This document shows positions 1-6,383 of a stretch of DNA of 8,234 nucleotides, piece after piece (positions within the stretch are counted from its first letter, which is position 1; the number at the start of each line of letters is the position of its first letter). This DNA comes from Planctomycetaceae bacterium. Its GTDB lineage: Bacteria; Planctomycetota; Planctomycetia; Pirellulales; UBA1268. Below the pieces are notes generated by a model that worked only from the letters and a program-made list of their open reading frames with translations, made no database searches and was not told the origin of the DNA. Made by a program: the position numbers and the translations under genes. Where the stretch lies: the NCBI GenBank assembly GCA_947464585.1, contig CANHYS010000065.1:1-8234 (forward strand). Direction: 5' to 3'.

Positions 1-655
1 AGTGGTTGCCGGCGCCCACGGTGCCACACTGGTCGCTGCCACGGGCGAGCGCCCGGTCGCTCACGAATTCGGGCCGCGCGTCGGCGATGCGGCCTTCGGC
101 CTCGGTCAGGGCGACGTCGTCGTCGGTGGCGAGCCCGCGATGCTTCAGGAAGGGCACGCCCTCCTGCATGAGCATGCGGAGCTCGGCCGGGGAGAAAACG
201 TGGTTGCCCCCCTGCCCCACTCCAACGGGCACATCCCGCAGCAGCTGGTTGATGAGCCTCACGAGCACAGGCTCGATATCGCCGAGCGTGAGATTCGTTC
301 GCATGAGGCGGACACCGCAGTTGATGTCGTAGCCCACGCCCCCGGGCGAGACGACGCCGCCGCTCGCGGGGTCGGTGGCACAGACGCCGCCGATACAGAA
401 GCCGTAGCCCCAGTGGATGTCGGGCATGGCGAGGCTGGCGGTCTGGATGCCGGGCAGGAAGGCGACGTTGGCCACCTGCTCGGGTGCCCGGTCGCTTCGC
501 AGCTGCGCAATCAGCCGCTCGTCGGCGAAGATCAGCCCATCGACGAGCATGCCCGGCTTGTAGGACTTCGGGATCCGCCAGGTGCATTCGTCCACCGGCT
601 CGAGCGGACCGGCGAAGCCGCGGTCGGATGGCGTGTCGCGAATCGTGTCGGCCAT
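1..655 (-). CDS. rtcB: RNA-splicing ligase RtcB, N-terminal part (gene continues past the left edge)
   Basis: RtcB joins RNA 2',3'-cyclic phosphate or 3'-phosphate ends to 5'-OH ends, using GTP and Mn2+, in tRNA splicing or RNA repair. The visible 218 residues begin at ATG 655 (MADTIRD) and hold the family's core motifs. DIHWGYGF lies near residue 80, GGVGYDINCGVRL near 105-117 with the metal-binding Asp and Cys of DINCG, VGVGQGGNH near 150, and GTVGAGNH at the very end, whose Asn-His belongs to the active site. The N-terminus is of the long, archaeal-like RtcB type rather than the shorter E. coli type. Roughly half the protein is missing because the window ends, including the histidine that is guanylylated. 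No strong Shine-Dalgarno precedes the start; only a weak TGGA is seen. The archease gene lies 127 bases upstream on the same strand, which supports the assignment. Confidence 0.96.
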   Translation of the reverse strand, partial: MADTIRDTPSDRGFAGPLEPVDECTWRIPKSYKPGMLVDGLIFADERLIAQLRSDRAPEQVANVAFLPGIQTASLAMPDIHWGYGFCIGGVCATDPASGGVVSPGGVGYDINCGVRLMRTNLTLGDIEPVLVRLINQLLRDVPVGVGQGGNHVFSPAELRMLMQEGVPFLKHRGLATDDDVALTEAEGRIADARPEFVSDRALARGSDQCGTVGAGNH

Positions 656-727
656 AGGTGTTTTTTCCAGGAGAGATGGGATGGATGTTGCCCACGGCGT
701 TGGGCCCGGAGGGCCGCGCGAGCACCA

Positions 728-776
728 GCGGGCGGACGCCCGCGAAGCGAACCGCGGCAGGATGCCGCGGGTTCGC
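728..776. repeat. Two adjacent GC-rich hairpins between archease and rtcB
   Basis: The first is a perfect inverted repeat, gcgggc at 728-733 and gcccgc at 738-743, with a 4-base loop. The second is longer: gcgaaccgcggca at 747-759 pairs with tgccgcgggttcgc at 763-776 around a 3-base loop, with a single bulged base. The larger one begins 7 bases beyond the archease stop on the minus strand and has no T-run after it, so it does not look like a complete intrinsic terminator. It could be an attenuator, an RNA-processing or stability element that sets the archease:RtcB ratio, or a REP-like intergenic palindrome. The function is unknown. Confidence 0.55.
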
Positions 777-782
777 GTCAAG

Positions 783-1199
783 CTAGATGTCGACGATCAG
801 CGTGGCCTCCCAGCCGCCAGCCGTTTCCACGACAGACAGTTCGTGCTGCGTGATTGCCTTGATCTCGTGGGCCAGTGAGTGTCGAGCTGGGTCGTAGGGC
901 TCGCCGTGGGCGGTGGCGTGGAGCCCGGTGGCGTCGATCGACACATCAAACCCGCAGAACAGCATGCGGCGGAGCTCGAAGGCGGCGTGCAGTTCGCTCA
1001 TCCAGTCGAAGAGCAGCCAGCTGGGGTCGGCGCCGGCCACGTCGAACTGCTCCACGGTGTCGGGCCGGAGCCGGATCTGGGCGAGGTCGCCGGCGATGAT
1101 CTCGAACAGCCCGCGGGCGGCGTCGGCCATGAGCAGTTCCAGCGTCGGCGCGGTCACCCGCAGGCCGAGGTCGGCGGTGTGTTCGAAGATCTCGTGCAT
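783..1199 (-). CDS. Archease (RtcB cofactor protein)
   Basis: Archease activates RtcB by promoting its guanylylation and allowing multiple turnover. The 138-residue product matches the family in length and in its end motifs. The N-terminus reads MHEIFEHTADLG, with the conserved His-Thr-Ala-Asp at residues 7-10. The C-terminus contains HSLAHEIKAITQHEL, then GW and a final LIVDI with a conserved Asp at 137. An acidic LFDWMSEL segment lies in the middle. I chose the ATG at 1199 because it starts directly at the conserved EHTAD motif; the only longer in-frame choice is a TTG at 1229 that adds ten residues. A weak AAAGG lies 10 bases upstream. It is the first gene of a minus-strand pair with rtcB and is divergent from the DUF1559 gene, sharing a 110-base intergenic region in which I could not identify clear promoters. 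Confidence 0.94.
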   Translation of the reverse strand: MHEIFEHTADLGLRVTAPTLELLMADAARGLFEIIAGDLAQIRLRPDTVEQFDVAGADPSWLLFDWMSELHAAFELRRMLFCGFDVSIDATGLHATAHGEPYDPARHSLAHEIKAITQHELSVVETAGGWEATLIVDI

Positions 1200-1309
1200 G
1201 GCGGTGGTGCCTTTGAAGAGTGTGCGCAAGCGGCGTGCGTGCAGGTTCTTGTCGCCGCTCCTGCCGGGGGGTTAGTCTTGTCGGGCGGGGCACCAGCTAC
1301 GAGGCATGG

Positions 1310-2317
1310 ATGACGACACACAACCCCAAGCCCGGCTTCACGCTCGTGGAGGTCCTGGTCGTCATCGCCATCATAGGCGTTCTCGTCGGCCTGCTCTTGC
1401 CGGCTGTGCAGGCTTCCCGAGAGTCTGCCAGGCAGACGCAATGCGGCAACAACCTCAGACAGTTGGGCCTGGCACTCCATTCGTTTCATGACGCCCGCGG
1501 CGCGTTTCCACTGGCGAGACAGGCCACGCGAAGGTCGCTCGGTCCGTCCAGTTTCGCCGTGCTGCCGAAGCATTTGGTGGGTGTTGCTGACGACCCGGTC
1601 ACGTTTCCGCTGCAGTCCGACCAGGTGGGCAGTTGGCTGTTGCGGATTCAGCCGTTCATGGAGGCTCGTGAGATCGTCTCGTTGTGGAGCCAGCCAGCCA
1701 CCCTCGACGAGGCGCATGCGATGTTTTGGAAGGTGAGCGGCATCAGGGTGCCGTCGTATATCTGCCCTTCCGATGCGCAGGCCACGAAAGGCACCAACCC
1801 CTGGGGGTATGGCTTGACGAGTTATCTGGCCGTGAGCGGCAACGACGAATTCATCGATGACGACGGCCATGCCAGCAATGCCCGCAACGGAGTGTTCCCC
1901 ACGCAGAACTGGTCCTGGTCGCCGCGGCCGCAGATCACCATGAAGAAGATCACCGTCGGCCTGAGCAAGATCGCCATCGTCGGCGAGCGGCCGCCGTCAT
2001 CCACGCTGTACTACGGCCGCTGGAACATGACCGACTTCGATACAGTGATGGGCAACCCCAACATGGAGTTCTCCATTGTGCCCACCGGACGGAACGGCCA
2101 GGCATGTCCGTCGCCCGGCTACTACCAGGCCGACGAGCCCGATAACCCGTGCGCCGCGACGCACTTCTGGAGCTTTCATCCGGGAGGCGGAAAGTGGTTG
2201 CACGCGGATGGATCGGTGGCGTTTATCGGCTATGAAGCTGGCACGACCGTATTGCCGGTGATGTCGAGCATCGACGGTTCAGGATCCAGTGGTCAGGCTT
2301 TGTCAACGCAGCCATGA
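1310..2317 (+). CDS. DUF1559 pseudopilin-like protein with H-X9-DG C-terminus
   Basis: This is a type IV pilin-like protein of 335 residues of the DUF1559 (SBP_bac_10) family, expanded in Planctomycetes; its precise role is unknown. A short basic leader ends at Gly9, followed by FTLVE with Glu at mature position 5, the prepilin peptidase site. A hydrophobic helix spans about 10-32. The family signature [20 protein letters not shown] follows at about 41-60. Near the C-terminus, His290, nine residues and Asp300-Gly301 form the H-X9-DG motif. The protein is probably exported and held in the inner membrane by its N-terminal helix. The ATG at 1310 was chosen because it gives a proper short leader and is preceded by GAGG five bases upstream; the open frame reaches back to 1220 but adds only an unrelated Arg/Ser-rich stretch. 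Its TGA overlaps the next gene's ATG (ATGA), indicating translational coupling. Confidence 0.95.
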   Translation: MTTHNPKPGFTLVEVLVVIAIIGVLVGLLLPAVQASRESARQTQCGNNLRQLGLALHSFHDARGAFPLARQATRRSLGPSSFAVLPKHLVGVADDPVTFPLQSDQVGSWLLRIQPFMEAREIVSLWSQPATLDEAHAMFWKVSGIRVPSYICPSDAQATKGTNPWGYGLTSYLAVSGNDEFIDDDGHASNARNGVFPTQNWSWSPRPQITMKKITVGLSKIAIVGERPPSSTLYYGRWNMTDFDTVMGNPNMEFSIVPTGRNGQACPSPGYYQADEPDNPCAATHFWSFHPGGGKWLHADGSVAFIGYEAGTTVLPVMSSIDGSGSSGQALSTQP

Positions 2318-2940
2318 AAAGCATCAATCCGCTGGGCATGCCCTTGGACGAGTATGTCGCGACCCACCTCCGCGAGATCGCGGTGGCGTTGCTCCTCGTC
2401 ATGGTTGTGTTGTGCGCCCTGCCGTTCGTCGAACCTCCCGGGGCCACAACGCTCACAGGACGCGTGACGTCGCAGGGGAAGCCGGTCGTATTCGGGACTG
2501 TCACCGTGATCACCTCCGACCATCGCACACACTCCGTGCCGATCAGGCCAGATGGCACCTATGTCCTCAAGGGAGTGCCGCATGGCCCAGTGAAGGTCGC
2601 CGTATCGAGCCCGAACCCGCAGCCCGTCGTTGAACGGCAGGCCCTTGAGACGGAAGTGGTTGGAAGCGGCACTCAGTCGCAGCCGGCTCGGCCGAAGTCA
2701 GCCAGTGGTGGTCCCATGCCAGGCCAACCGGCCGCCGCGTCGGGGCAAGCCAAGGCCGTCGAGGGGGTATCGATTGCCGCGTCGAATGAACGGGGACCGG
2801 TGTCCCCCGATCCCGGCCGAAGTCATGCGGCCCATCGGGGTTGGTTTCGGATTCCTGGCCGCTATGCCAACCCAGCCACCTCCGGCATCGGTACGGACGT
2901 CGGGCGTGGGCGGACAACGTTGGACCTGTCCCTCGACTGA
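2314..2940 (+). CDS. Membrane-anchored carboxypeptidase-regulatory-like domain protein
   Basis: This 208-residue protein has one hydrophobic helix at about 22-39. A small beta-sandwich-like domain follows at about 47-100, with the pattern [18 protein letters not shown], then PDGTY, then [16 protein letters not shown], typical of carboxypeptidase-regulatory-like (transthyretin-related) domains. A Pro/Ala/Gly/Ser-rich linker covers about 100-170. The C-terminal block from Trp177 ([15 protein letters not shown], then TTLDLSL) resembles the ending I associate with planctomycete members of this group, where the last strand completes the fold. The domain probably lies outside the cytoplasmic membrane. 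The start is fixed by the ATGA overlap with the DUF1559 gene, a pairing common in planctomycetes. Function is unknown; the family and the location are inferences from pattern. Confidence 0.85.
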   Translation: MKSINPLGMPLDEYVATHLREIAVALLLVMVVLCALPFVEPPGATTLTGRVTSQGKPVVFGTVTVITSDHRTHSVPIRPDGTYVLKGVPHGPVKVAVSSPNPQPVVERQALETEVVGSGTQSQPARPKSASGGPMPGQPAAASGQAKAVEGVSIAASNERGPVSPDPGRSHAAHRGWFRIPGRYANPATSGIGTDVGRGRTTLDLSLD

Positions 2941-2950
2941 ACTTTCCACG

Positions 2951-2968
2951 AGGGGGAGCCCACCCCCT
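2951..2968 (+). terminator. Possible terminator hairpin after the pseudopilin gene pair
   Basis: A perfect 6-bp stem, aggggg at 2951-2956 and ccccct at 2963-2968, with a 6-base loop begins ten bases after the stop codon at 2940. There is no clean T-run next to it, so it may be a weak intrinsic terminator or only an mRNA 3'-end structure. Confidence 0.35.
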
Positions 2969-2979
2969 ACCATTGTGGT

Positions 2980-2988
2980 TGCTATACT
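2980..2988 (+). promoter_or_regulatory. Possible extended -10 promoter for the FGSG repeat gene
   Basis: TGCTATACT at 2980-2988 matches an extended -10 element (TGn followed by a TATAAT-like hexamer). No good -35 hexamer stands at the expected distance. It would start transcription near 2995, about 30 bases before the ATG at 3027, and it follows the hairpin at 2951-2968. Both suggest the repeat gene is transcribed separately from the upstream pair. Confidence 0.4.
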
Positions 2989-3026
2989 TTTACTCGACTT
3001 GTGGCACGGCTTGGGAGGAATCGTTC

Positions 3027-3554
3027 ATGCGTTCTCCTGCAGATTTCCGGACTCTGAAAGCGACTGCGGTGCGTGCGTCGCTGTTTCTGTGCACGATGTG
3101 CGTGGCAGGCCTCCTGTTTGCCGCCGAGCCCACGCCGCCACGGGCGGGCATGGCGCAACCCCGCAGTGGCACGACCAACCAATTCGGTTCGGGCACCATC
3201 ACGCACCGTTCCGATGGCACGAGTAGCCAGACACGGCCCTTTGGCTCGGGTTCCATCACGACTGAACGGGGCCGCGATGGCAAGACGATCACAGGCCACA
3301 CTCAAAAGTTTGGCTCTGGCACGATCACCCGGTGGTCCGACGGCACGACCACCGAGACTCGGCCGTTTGGGTCCGGTTCGCTCACCACGGAACGGGGCCG
3401 CAGTGGCCAGACGGTGACAGGCCACACACAGAAATTTGGATCGGGCACGATCACGAACAGGTCGGATGGCTCGAGCAGCAGGAGCCAGCCATTCGGCAGC
3501 GGCACCCTCCAGCGGGATCAGCCCGGGCAAAACTCCGGGAGCGGTCGAAAATAG
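3027..3554 (+). CDS. Secreted FGSG-repeat protein of unknown function
   Basis: I do not recognise a named family. The 175-residue product has a signal peptide: a basic N-region, a hydrophobic core around residues 17-31 (SLFLCTMCVAGLLFA) and an Ala-Ala end near 32-33. The rest is almost entirely repeats. The motif FGSG followed by T/S and I/L starts at residues 53, 72, 95, 114, 137 and 156, so short 19-residue and longer 23-residue units alternate, giving a 42-residue period. Short units carry a SDG turn; long units carry TERGR and a TGHTQK ending. The alternating beta-type and Gly/Asp-turn composition suggests a beta-solenoid or an adhesive or amyloid-like surface protein, but this is inference. 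The start ATG at 3027 has a strong GGAGG eight bases upstream and gives a normal signal peptide; the frame is open further upstream without meaningful sequence. The mature protein is strongly basic, with a GSGRK ending. Confidence 0.85.
   Translation: MRSPADFRTLKATAVRASLFLCTMCVAGLLFAAEPTPPRAGMAQPRSGTTNQFGSGTITHRSDGTSSQTRPFGSGSITTERGRDGKTITGHTQKFGSGTITRWSDGTTTETRPFGSGSLTTERGRSGQTVTGHTQKFGSGTITNRSDGSSSRSQPFGSGTLQRDQPGQNSGSGRK
3183..3510 (+). repeat. Tandem 126-bp coding repeat, 2.6 copies
   Basis: Copies start at 3183, 3309 and 3435; the third is partial. Copies 1 and 2 differ at about 30 of 126 bases by hand alignment and at 9 of 42 residues. Sixteen codons differ silently. The array is therefore an old duplication kept at the protein level, not a recent slippage product. 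Confidence 0.9.
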
Positions 3555-3578
3555 CCGCGATTGCTGCTCGCAACGGCT
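3553..3578 (+). terminator. Weak hairpin overlapping the stop of the FGSG gene
   Basis: agccg at 3553-3557 pairs with cggct at 3574-3578, with an inner ttgc/gcaa stem at 3561-3564 and 3570-3573 and a small internal bulge. There is no T-run after it. It sits between two convergent genes, where a terminator would be expected, but the signal is weak. Confidence 0.25.
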
Positions 3579-3662
3579 GAAAGCAGATCCGCAAACCGCT
3601 CTTCTGAGGGCACGTCGCCCAATACAAAGTCGGAGTCGCGGATCATTCAACGCAGGAGAGCT

Positions 3663-4181
3663 TCATGGAGCGGTCACCTTCCTGAGCTTCACGAGCATCC
3701 GGCCGCTGCGTCTCGGGGCGGAGAATTCGTCAGGCCTCGGTTTTCCTGCGGGAGCGATGCAAAGCGATCGAATGTCGCCGTCGAGCCTGTAGATTCCCGT
3801 GTACCGACTGGGCTTGATACCCTCGCTCCCCAGGGTTTCCATGTCAAACGTCTTCGGGGAAAGGTCCTCATGGTTCGTGCTCTTGCCTTCGGCGACCGGG
3901 ACGCTCCTGAACAGCACCGCCCATGAGCCGTCAGCTTGGTAGATGACATGAAGCAGCGACAGGAATTCGGGGTCCACAGGCTTGCCATCCCATTCGACAG
4001 ATACCACGGCCCAACGCCCCGCCGAGATGGTGCGATCGTCTGGAACGGCAGGAGCGATGGGAGCCTGGGCGTATCCTGCGGACATCACCGCTACGAGAGC
4101 CAGGGGAAGCAGGCTCGAGCAGGGGATGAGATGGAGGCTAGCCAGAGAAGGCGCGGGGCGCGTCAGTAGCAGTGGTCGCAT
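3663..4181 (-). CDS. Secreted TIGR03067-like planctomycete protein
   Basis: This 172-residue protein has a long signal peptide: a basic/Pro-rich N-region, a hydrophobic core at about 24-35 (LLPLALVAVMSA) and likely cleavage near residues 38-40 (GYAQA). The mature part resembles the uncharacterised planctomycete domain TIGR03067. RWAVVSVEWDGKPVD appears at about 56-70, TGIYRLDGD at 128-136, LCIAP at 140-144, then KPRPDEF and a closing Leu-Arg-Lys strand. In that family the pattern is a W-x-V-x-S-x-x-x-D-G-K start and a GIY-x-LDGD-x-L-x-x-C-x-A end. The function of the domain is unknown. The start ATG at 4181 lies inside the end of the upstream flavodoxin gene (19-base overlap), with GAGG ten bases upstream, so translation is probably coupled. 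The family call rests on recalled motifs. Confidence 0.8.
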   Translation of the reverse strand: MRPLLLTRPAPSLASLHLIPCSSLLPLALVAVMSAGYAQAPIAPAVPDDRTISAGRWAVVSVEWDGKPVDPEFLSLLHVIYQADGSWAVLFRSVPVAEGKSTNHEDLSPKTFDMETLGSEGIKPSRYTGIYRLDGDIRSLCIAPAGKPRPDEFSAPRRSGRMLVKLRKVTAP

Positions 4182-4675
4182 GTGGTAGTTGCCTCAGACT
4201 GCGAGAGCTTGCGAGCAATCCCGGCAGAAAATACTTTTGCGCGCTCGAGGTCGCGCTCGTCGGGGTGCGTTCTATTCAGGCCCGCTAGAAGCCAAAGCGG
4301 CCCCCACGTGTCGTAGCCGCCGCAGGAGAACTCTCCCACGACGCGAAACCCCTTGCGGTTCAAGAGACGGTGCAGAGGCTTGTGCCAGAGCCAAGACAGC
4401 CAGGGGAGCCCCGCGGTCGAGAACACGATAGCTGGCATGGTGGGCACAGGGGCGTCAGGCAGGCCGCGGAGCCAATCGTGGAGAGCCTCATGCATCTGGC
4501 CGTAATACACGCCCGAGCCGAAGCCGATCAGGAGATGCTGACCAATGCTCGTGTATGAGACTTCCTCGGGGTTGGCTATTTCCGCGTCAAGCACAGAGCC
4601 GATGGCTCCGGCGACCTTGGCCGTGTTCCCGTGATGAACGGACTTGCAGAGGATCAGGCAGCGAGGGTGAGACAT
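4163..4675 (-). CDS. Flavodoxin family protein
   Basis: This 170-residue protein probably binds FMN and carries electrons or reduces a partner in the cytoplasm. It shows the flavodoxin order. The phosphate loop is in strand/helix 1 (ILCKSVHHGNT, about 8-18, with the GNT ending of flavodoxin loops). IGFGSGVYYGQMH at about 50-62 is the first isoalloxazine loop. IVFSTAGLP at about 83-91 is the next strand. VVGEFSCGGYDTWGPL at about 112-127 resembles the second flavin loop of the GEFSC-x-G-x-DT subgroup seen in clostridial and archaeal flavodoxin-like proteins. The start at ATG 4675 has GGAGG seven bases upstream. The C-terminus ends in TTCDHCY, a CxxC that is unusual for the family and lies in the overlap with the next gene's start. 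The physiological partner is not evident from neighbours. Confidence 0.9.
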   Translation of the reverse strand: MSHPRCLILCKSVHHGNTAKVAGAIGSVLDAEIANPEEVSYTSIGQHLLIGFGSGVYYGQMHEALHDWLRGLPDAPVPTMPAIVFSTAGLPWLSWLWHKPLHRLLNRKGFRVVGEFSCGGYDTWGPLWLLAGLNRTHPDERDLERAKVFSAGIARKLSQSEATTTCDHCY

Positions 4676-4810
4676 GGCAGAACCTCCATGTCCGATCTTA
4701 CGGTCCGCTGGGAGTCAAGAGTCGCCGGGCCAGAGCAAGTCACCGGCCCGAGGTCTTACGAGAATGGACTCGTGTGCTGAGTCACAAGTCACTTCTCCAG
4801 AAACGGAATC

Positions 4811-4844
4811 AGCCGTATCGCCCGCGATTGCGAGAGATACGGCT
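4811..4844 (-). terminator. Terminator-like hairpin downstream of tRNA-Glu
   Basis: A 9-bp perfect stem, agccgtatc at 4811-4819 and gatacggct at 4836-4844, encloses a 16-base loop. It lies about 20 bases downstream of the tRNA 3' end on the minus strand. The sequence after it is only moderately T-rich (GATTCCGTTTC), so termination or a 3'-processing structure are both possible. Confidence 0.5.
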
Positions 4845-4863
4845 GGGCTGTCTGGCCTAAAAG

Positions 4864-4936
4864 TACCCCCACGGGGAGTCGAACCCCGGTTTTCGGACTG
4901 AGAACCCGACGTCCTGGGCCACTAGACGATGGGGGC
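4864..4936 (-). tRNA. tRNA-Glu(CTC)
   Basis: The minus strand folds into a complete 73-base cloverleaf. The acceptor GCCCCCA pairs with TGGGGGT. The D-arm is GTCTAGTGGCCCAGGAC, the anticodon stem TCGGG/TCCGA with loop TTCTCAG, and the T-arm CGGGG-TTCGACT-CCCCG. The anticodon is CTC (plus-strand 4900-4902), reading GAG as Glu. The D-arm matches the usual bacterial tRNA-Glu form. The first acceptor pair is G-U. The discriminator base is A, followed by CTT, so the CCA end is not encoded and must be added by tRNA nucleotidyltransferase. It has its own promoter and stands alone. Confidence 0.97.
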
Positions 4937-4962
4937 GTGTACTGGCCTGATTTCCACCAGTG

Positions 4963-4990
4963 GTTCTAGCAGTGTCGGATAGGGTGTCAA
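4963..4990 (-). promoter_or_regulatory. Sigma70-type promoter of tRNA-Glu
   Basis: On the minus strand a perfect -35 TTGACA (4985-4990) is followed after 16 bases by TAGAAC (4963-4968), which has the extended-10 TGC just upstream. The -10 lies 26 bases before the mature tRNA 5' end, leaving a short leader of about 19 bases to be removed by RNase P. This is the clearest promoter in the window. Confidence 0.8.
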
Positions 4991-5013
4991 GCAGACTTGA
5001 ACCCCCGCGTTTC

Positions 5014-5030
5014 TGCCGGAATTCCCGGCA
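5014..5030 (-). terminator. Short hairpin after the kinase gene
   Basis: tgccgg at 5014-5019 and ccggca at 5025-5030 form a 6-bp stem with a 5-base loop, 15 bases past the kinase stop. There is no T-run. It separates the kinase gene from the tRNA promoter and could end the kinase transcript, but support is weak. Confidence 0.25.
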
Positions 5031-5045
5031 TTCGCCAGGCCGAAT

Positions 5046-6233
5046 TCAAGGCCGCGGCCGAAACAATTCCGACCGACGCGGACGCGACCGCCCAATCACA
5101 AATCCAACTACGAGCGCTGCCACCGCAGCCCCGGCCACAAGCCACGTCCGACGTGACCGTTCCCGACGGCTCGCCGCCTGCTCGCGATGCTCCCGATCCG
5201 CCGACTCCTGCAGATGCTGCATCGCCTCACGCAGCCGGGAAGTCTGAGCCTGCGCCCGGGCGGCAAGCGTGGGCGCCGCCAGGCGTGCCACGCCGGCCGA
5301 GGTCGTGGCCGGCTTCCAATCCACGATCTCCCCGTCCCAGGCCAGCGGCAGCCGCCCGTGCCGCGAACCCGTCGAGATCGCCATCTCCACCGCCTCGACA
5401 GCCTGCAGCAAGTCGGTTGGCGATCCGCAACGGTCCTCCGGACGCTTTGCCAGCAGTTGCTCCACAATCCGACCCACACCCGCCGGCAGCTCCGGCCGAA
5501 AGGCGGCCAGCGGCGTCGGCTGCTCCCGCTGATGCGCGAGCGCCACGGCGAGCGAGGTGGGGCCGGTGAACGGCGGCTGGCCGGCGAGCAGGTGATAGAC
5601 ACTGGCTCCGAGGGAATAGAGATCGCTGCGCACATCGACCGGCCGGCCCGCGGCCTGCTCCGGGCTCATGTAAAGCGGCGTGCCCAGCGCCATGCCCTGC
5701 TGCGTCAGTTCCAGATCATCCTCGAGCACGCGTGCCAGACCGAAGTCGGCGACCTTCACCTCACCAGCCGGTGTCACGAGCAGGTTTTCGGGTTTGATGT
5801 CGCGATGCACGATCCCGGCCTGCGCCGATTTCACGAGCGCCGAGCCCACCTGCGACAGCACGCTGATCGCCTGGATCGCATCAAGCGGACCGCGGGCCAA
5901 CAGCCACGCCTTCAGCGACGGACCGGCGACATATTCCTCGGCGAGGAAGTGGATGCCGTCGACGCAGGCCACCTCGTGAATCTGCACAATGTTGCCATGC
6001 ACAAGCGCCGCCGCGGCGCGGGCCTCCTGGGAGAATCGCTCCACGGCACCCGGATGCAGCGAGCGGTCACCGCGCAGCACCTTCACCGCCACCTGCCGCC
6101 CGAGCGACTGCTGCTCTGCCAGGTAGACATCGCCCATCGCGCCGCGTCCCAGCTGGCGCAGAAGCCGGTAGCCTCCTAGGCTTTTTCCGGAGAGGTTGTC
6201 GTGATGGGCGGCGGCAGGGTCAGACTGTGACAT
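5046..6233 (-). CDS. Membrane-anchored Ser/Thr protein kinase (Hanks/PknB type)
   Basis: This 395-residue protein has a complete kinase domain at about 22-285. The glycine loop is LGRGAMGDV (28-36), the ATP-binding Lys is K51 in VAVKVL, and the helix C Glu is E70. The catalytic loop is HRDIKPEN with D145 and N150; DFG is at 163-165, the GTPLYMSPE activation segment ends at 192, and DLYSLG is at 204-209. All residues needed for activity are present. An Ala-rich linker and a charged, probably coiled-coil stretch (about 325-362) lead to one membrane helix at 364-382 and a 13-residue basic tail. There is no room for an outer sensor domain. The ATG at 6233 gives the usual short N-terminus, but its AAGGGG lies only one base away; a GTG at 6284 would add 17 residues. 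It follows the protease gene on the same strand after 150 bases. Confidence 0.93.
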   Translation of the reverse strand: MSQSDPAAAHHDNLSGKSLGGYRLLRQLGRGAMGDVYLAEQQSLGRQVAVKVLRGDRSLHPGAVERFSQEARAAAALVHGNIVQIHEVACVDGIHFLAEEYVAGPSLKAWLLARGPLDAIQAISVLSQVGSALVKSAQAGIVHRDIKPENLLVTPAGEVKVADFGLARVLEDDLELTQQGMALGTPLYMSPEQAAGRPVDVRSDLYSLGASVYHLLAGQPPFTGPTSLAVALAHQREQPTPLAAFRPELPAGVGRIVEQLLAKRPEDRCGSPTDLLQAVEAVEMAISTGSRHGRLPLAWDGEIVDWKPATTSAGVARLAAPTLAARAQAQTSRLREAMQHLQESADREHREQAASRRERSRRTWLVAGAAVAALVVGFVIGRSRPRRSELFRPRP

Positions 6234-6326
6234 GCCCCTTGAGTATCGACGCCGCCCGGCCAACCGGCAAACCCCTTCCCGCACGGCACACCAAGGGACC
6301 TCTCCGATGCCACACGGGCGGCGGGC

Positions 6327-6357
6327 TTGGGCTGCAGGACCGTCTATGCAAGCCCAA
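6327..6357 (-). terminator. Hairpin between protease and kinase genes
   Basis: ttgggctgca at 6327-6336 pairs with tgcaagcccaa at 6347-6357 with one bulged base and a 10-base loop. On the minus strand it lies about 27 bases past the protease stop. No T-run follows, so it may attenuate or process the transcript between protease and kinase rather than end it. Confidence 0.35.
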
Positions 6358-6383
6358 CGCGCGAGCGACGGACGCTGGCGGGC

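Noticed and set aside
2..853. Long plus-strand open frame of 283 codons
   Set aside because: It lies antisense to rtcB, whose motifs (DIHWGYGF, DINCGVRL, GNH) are unmistakable; the plus-strand translation has no family pattern and is a GC-rich shadow.
1154..1870. Minus-strand open frame of 238 codons opposite the DUF1559 gene
   Set aside because: It is antisense to a clear prepilin-type gene, and its last part overlaps archease in a different frame.
3183..3510. CRISPR-like or satellite array
   Set aside because: The 126-bp units are continuous, in frame and diverged mainly by silent changes, so they are coding repeats without spacers.
3586..3644. Inverted repeat gatccgc and gcggatc between the convergent genes
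   Set aside because: The arms are 7 bases with a 45-base loop; this is expected by chance at this GC content.
2982..3650. Minus-strand open frame of 222 codons opposite the FGSG gene
   Set aside because: Its repetitive look is only the reverse reading of the 126-bp repeats; the plus strand has a good ribosome-binding site and signal peptide.
4690..4800. Promoter for the flavodoxin gene (TTGACT followed by TAAGAT on the minus strand)
   Set aside because: The spacing is only 12 bases, too short for a sigma70 promoter; small gagtc/gactc repeats nearby are too short to call an operator.
5187..6179. Plus-strand open frame of 330 codons
   Set aside because: It is antisense to the Ser/Thr kinase with all catalytic motifs; the translation is Arg/His/Gln-rich without recognisable domains.
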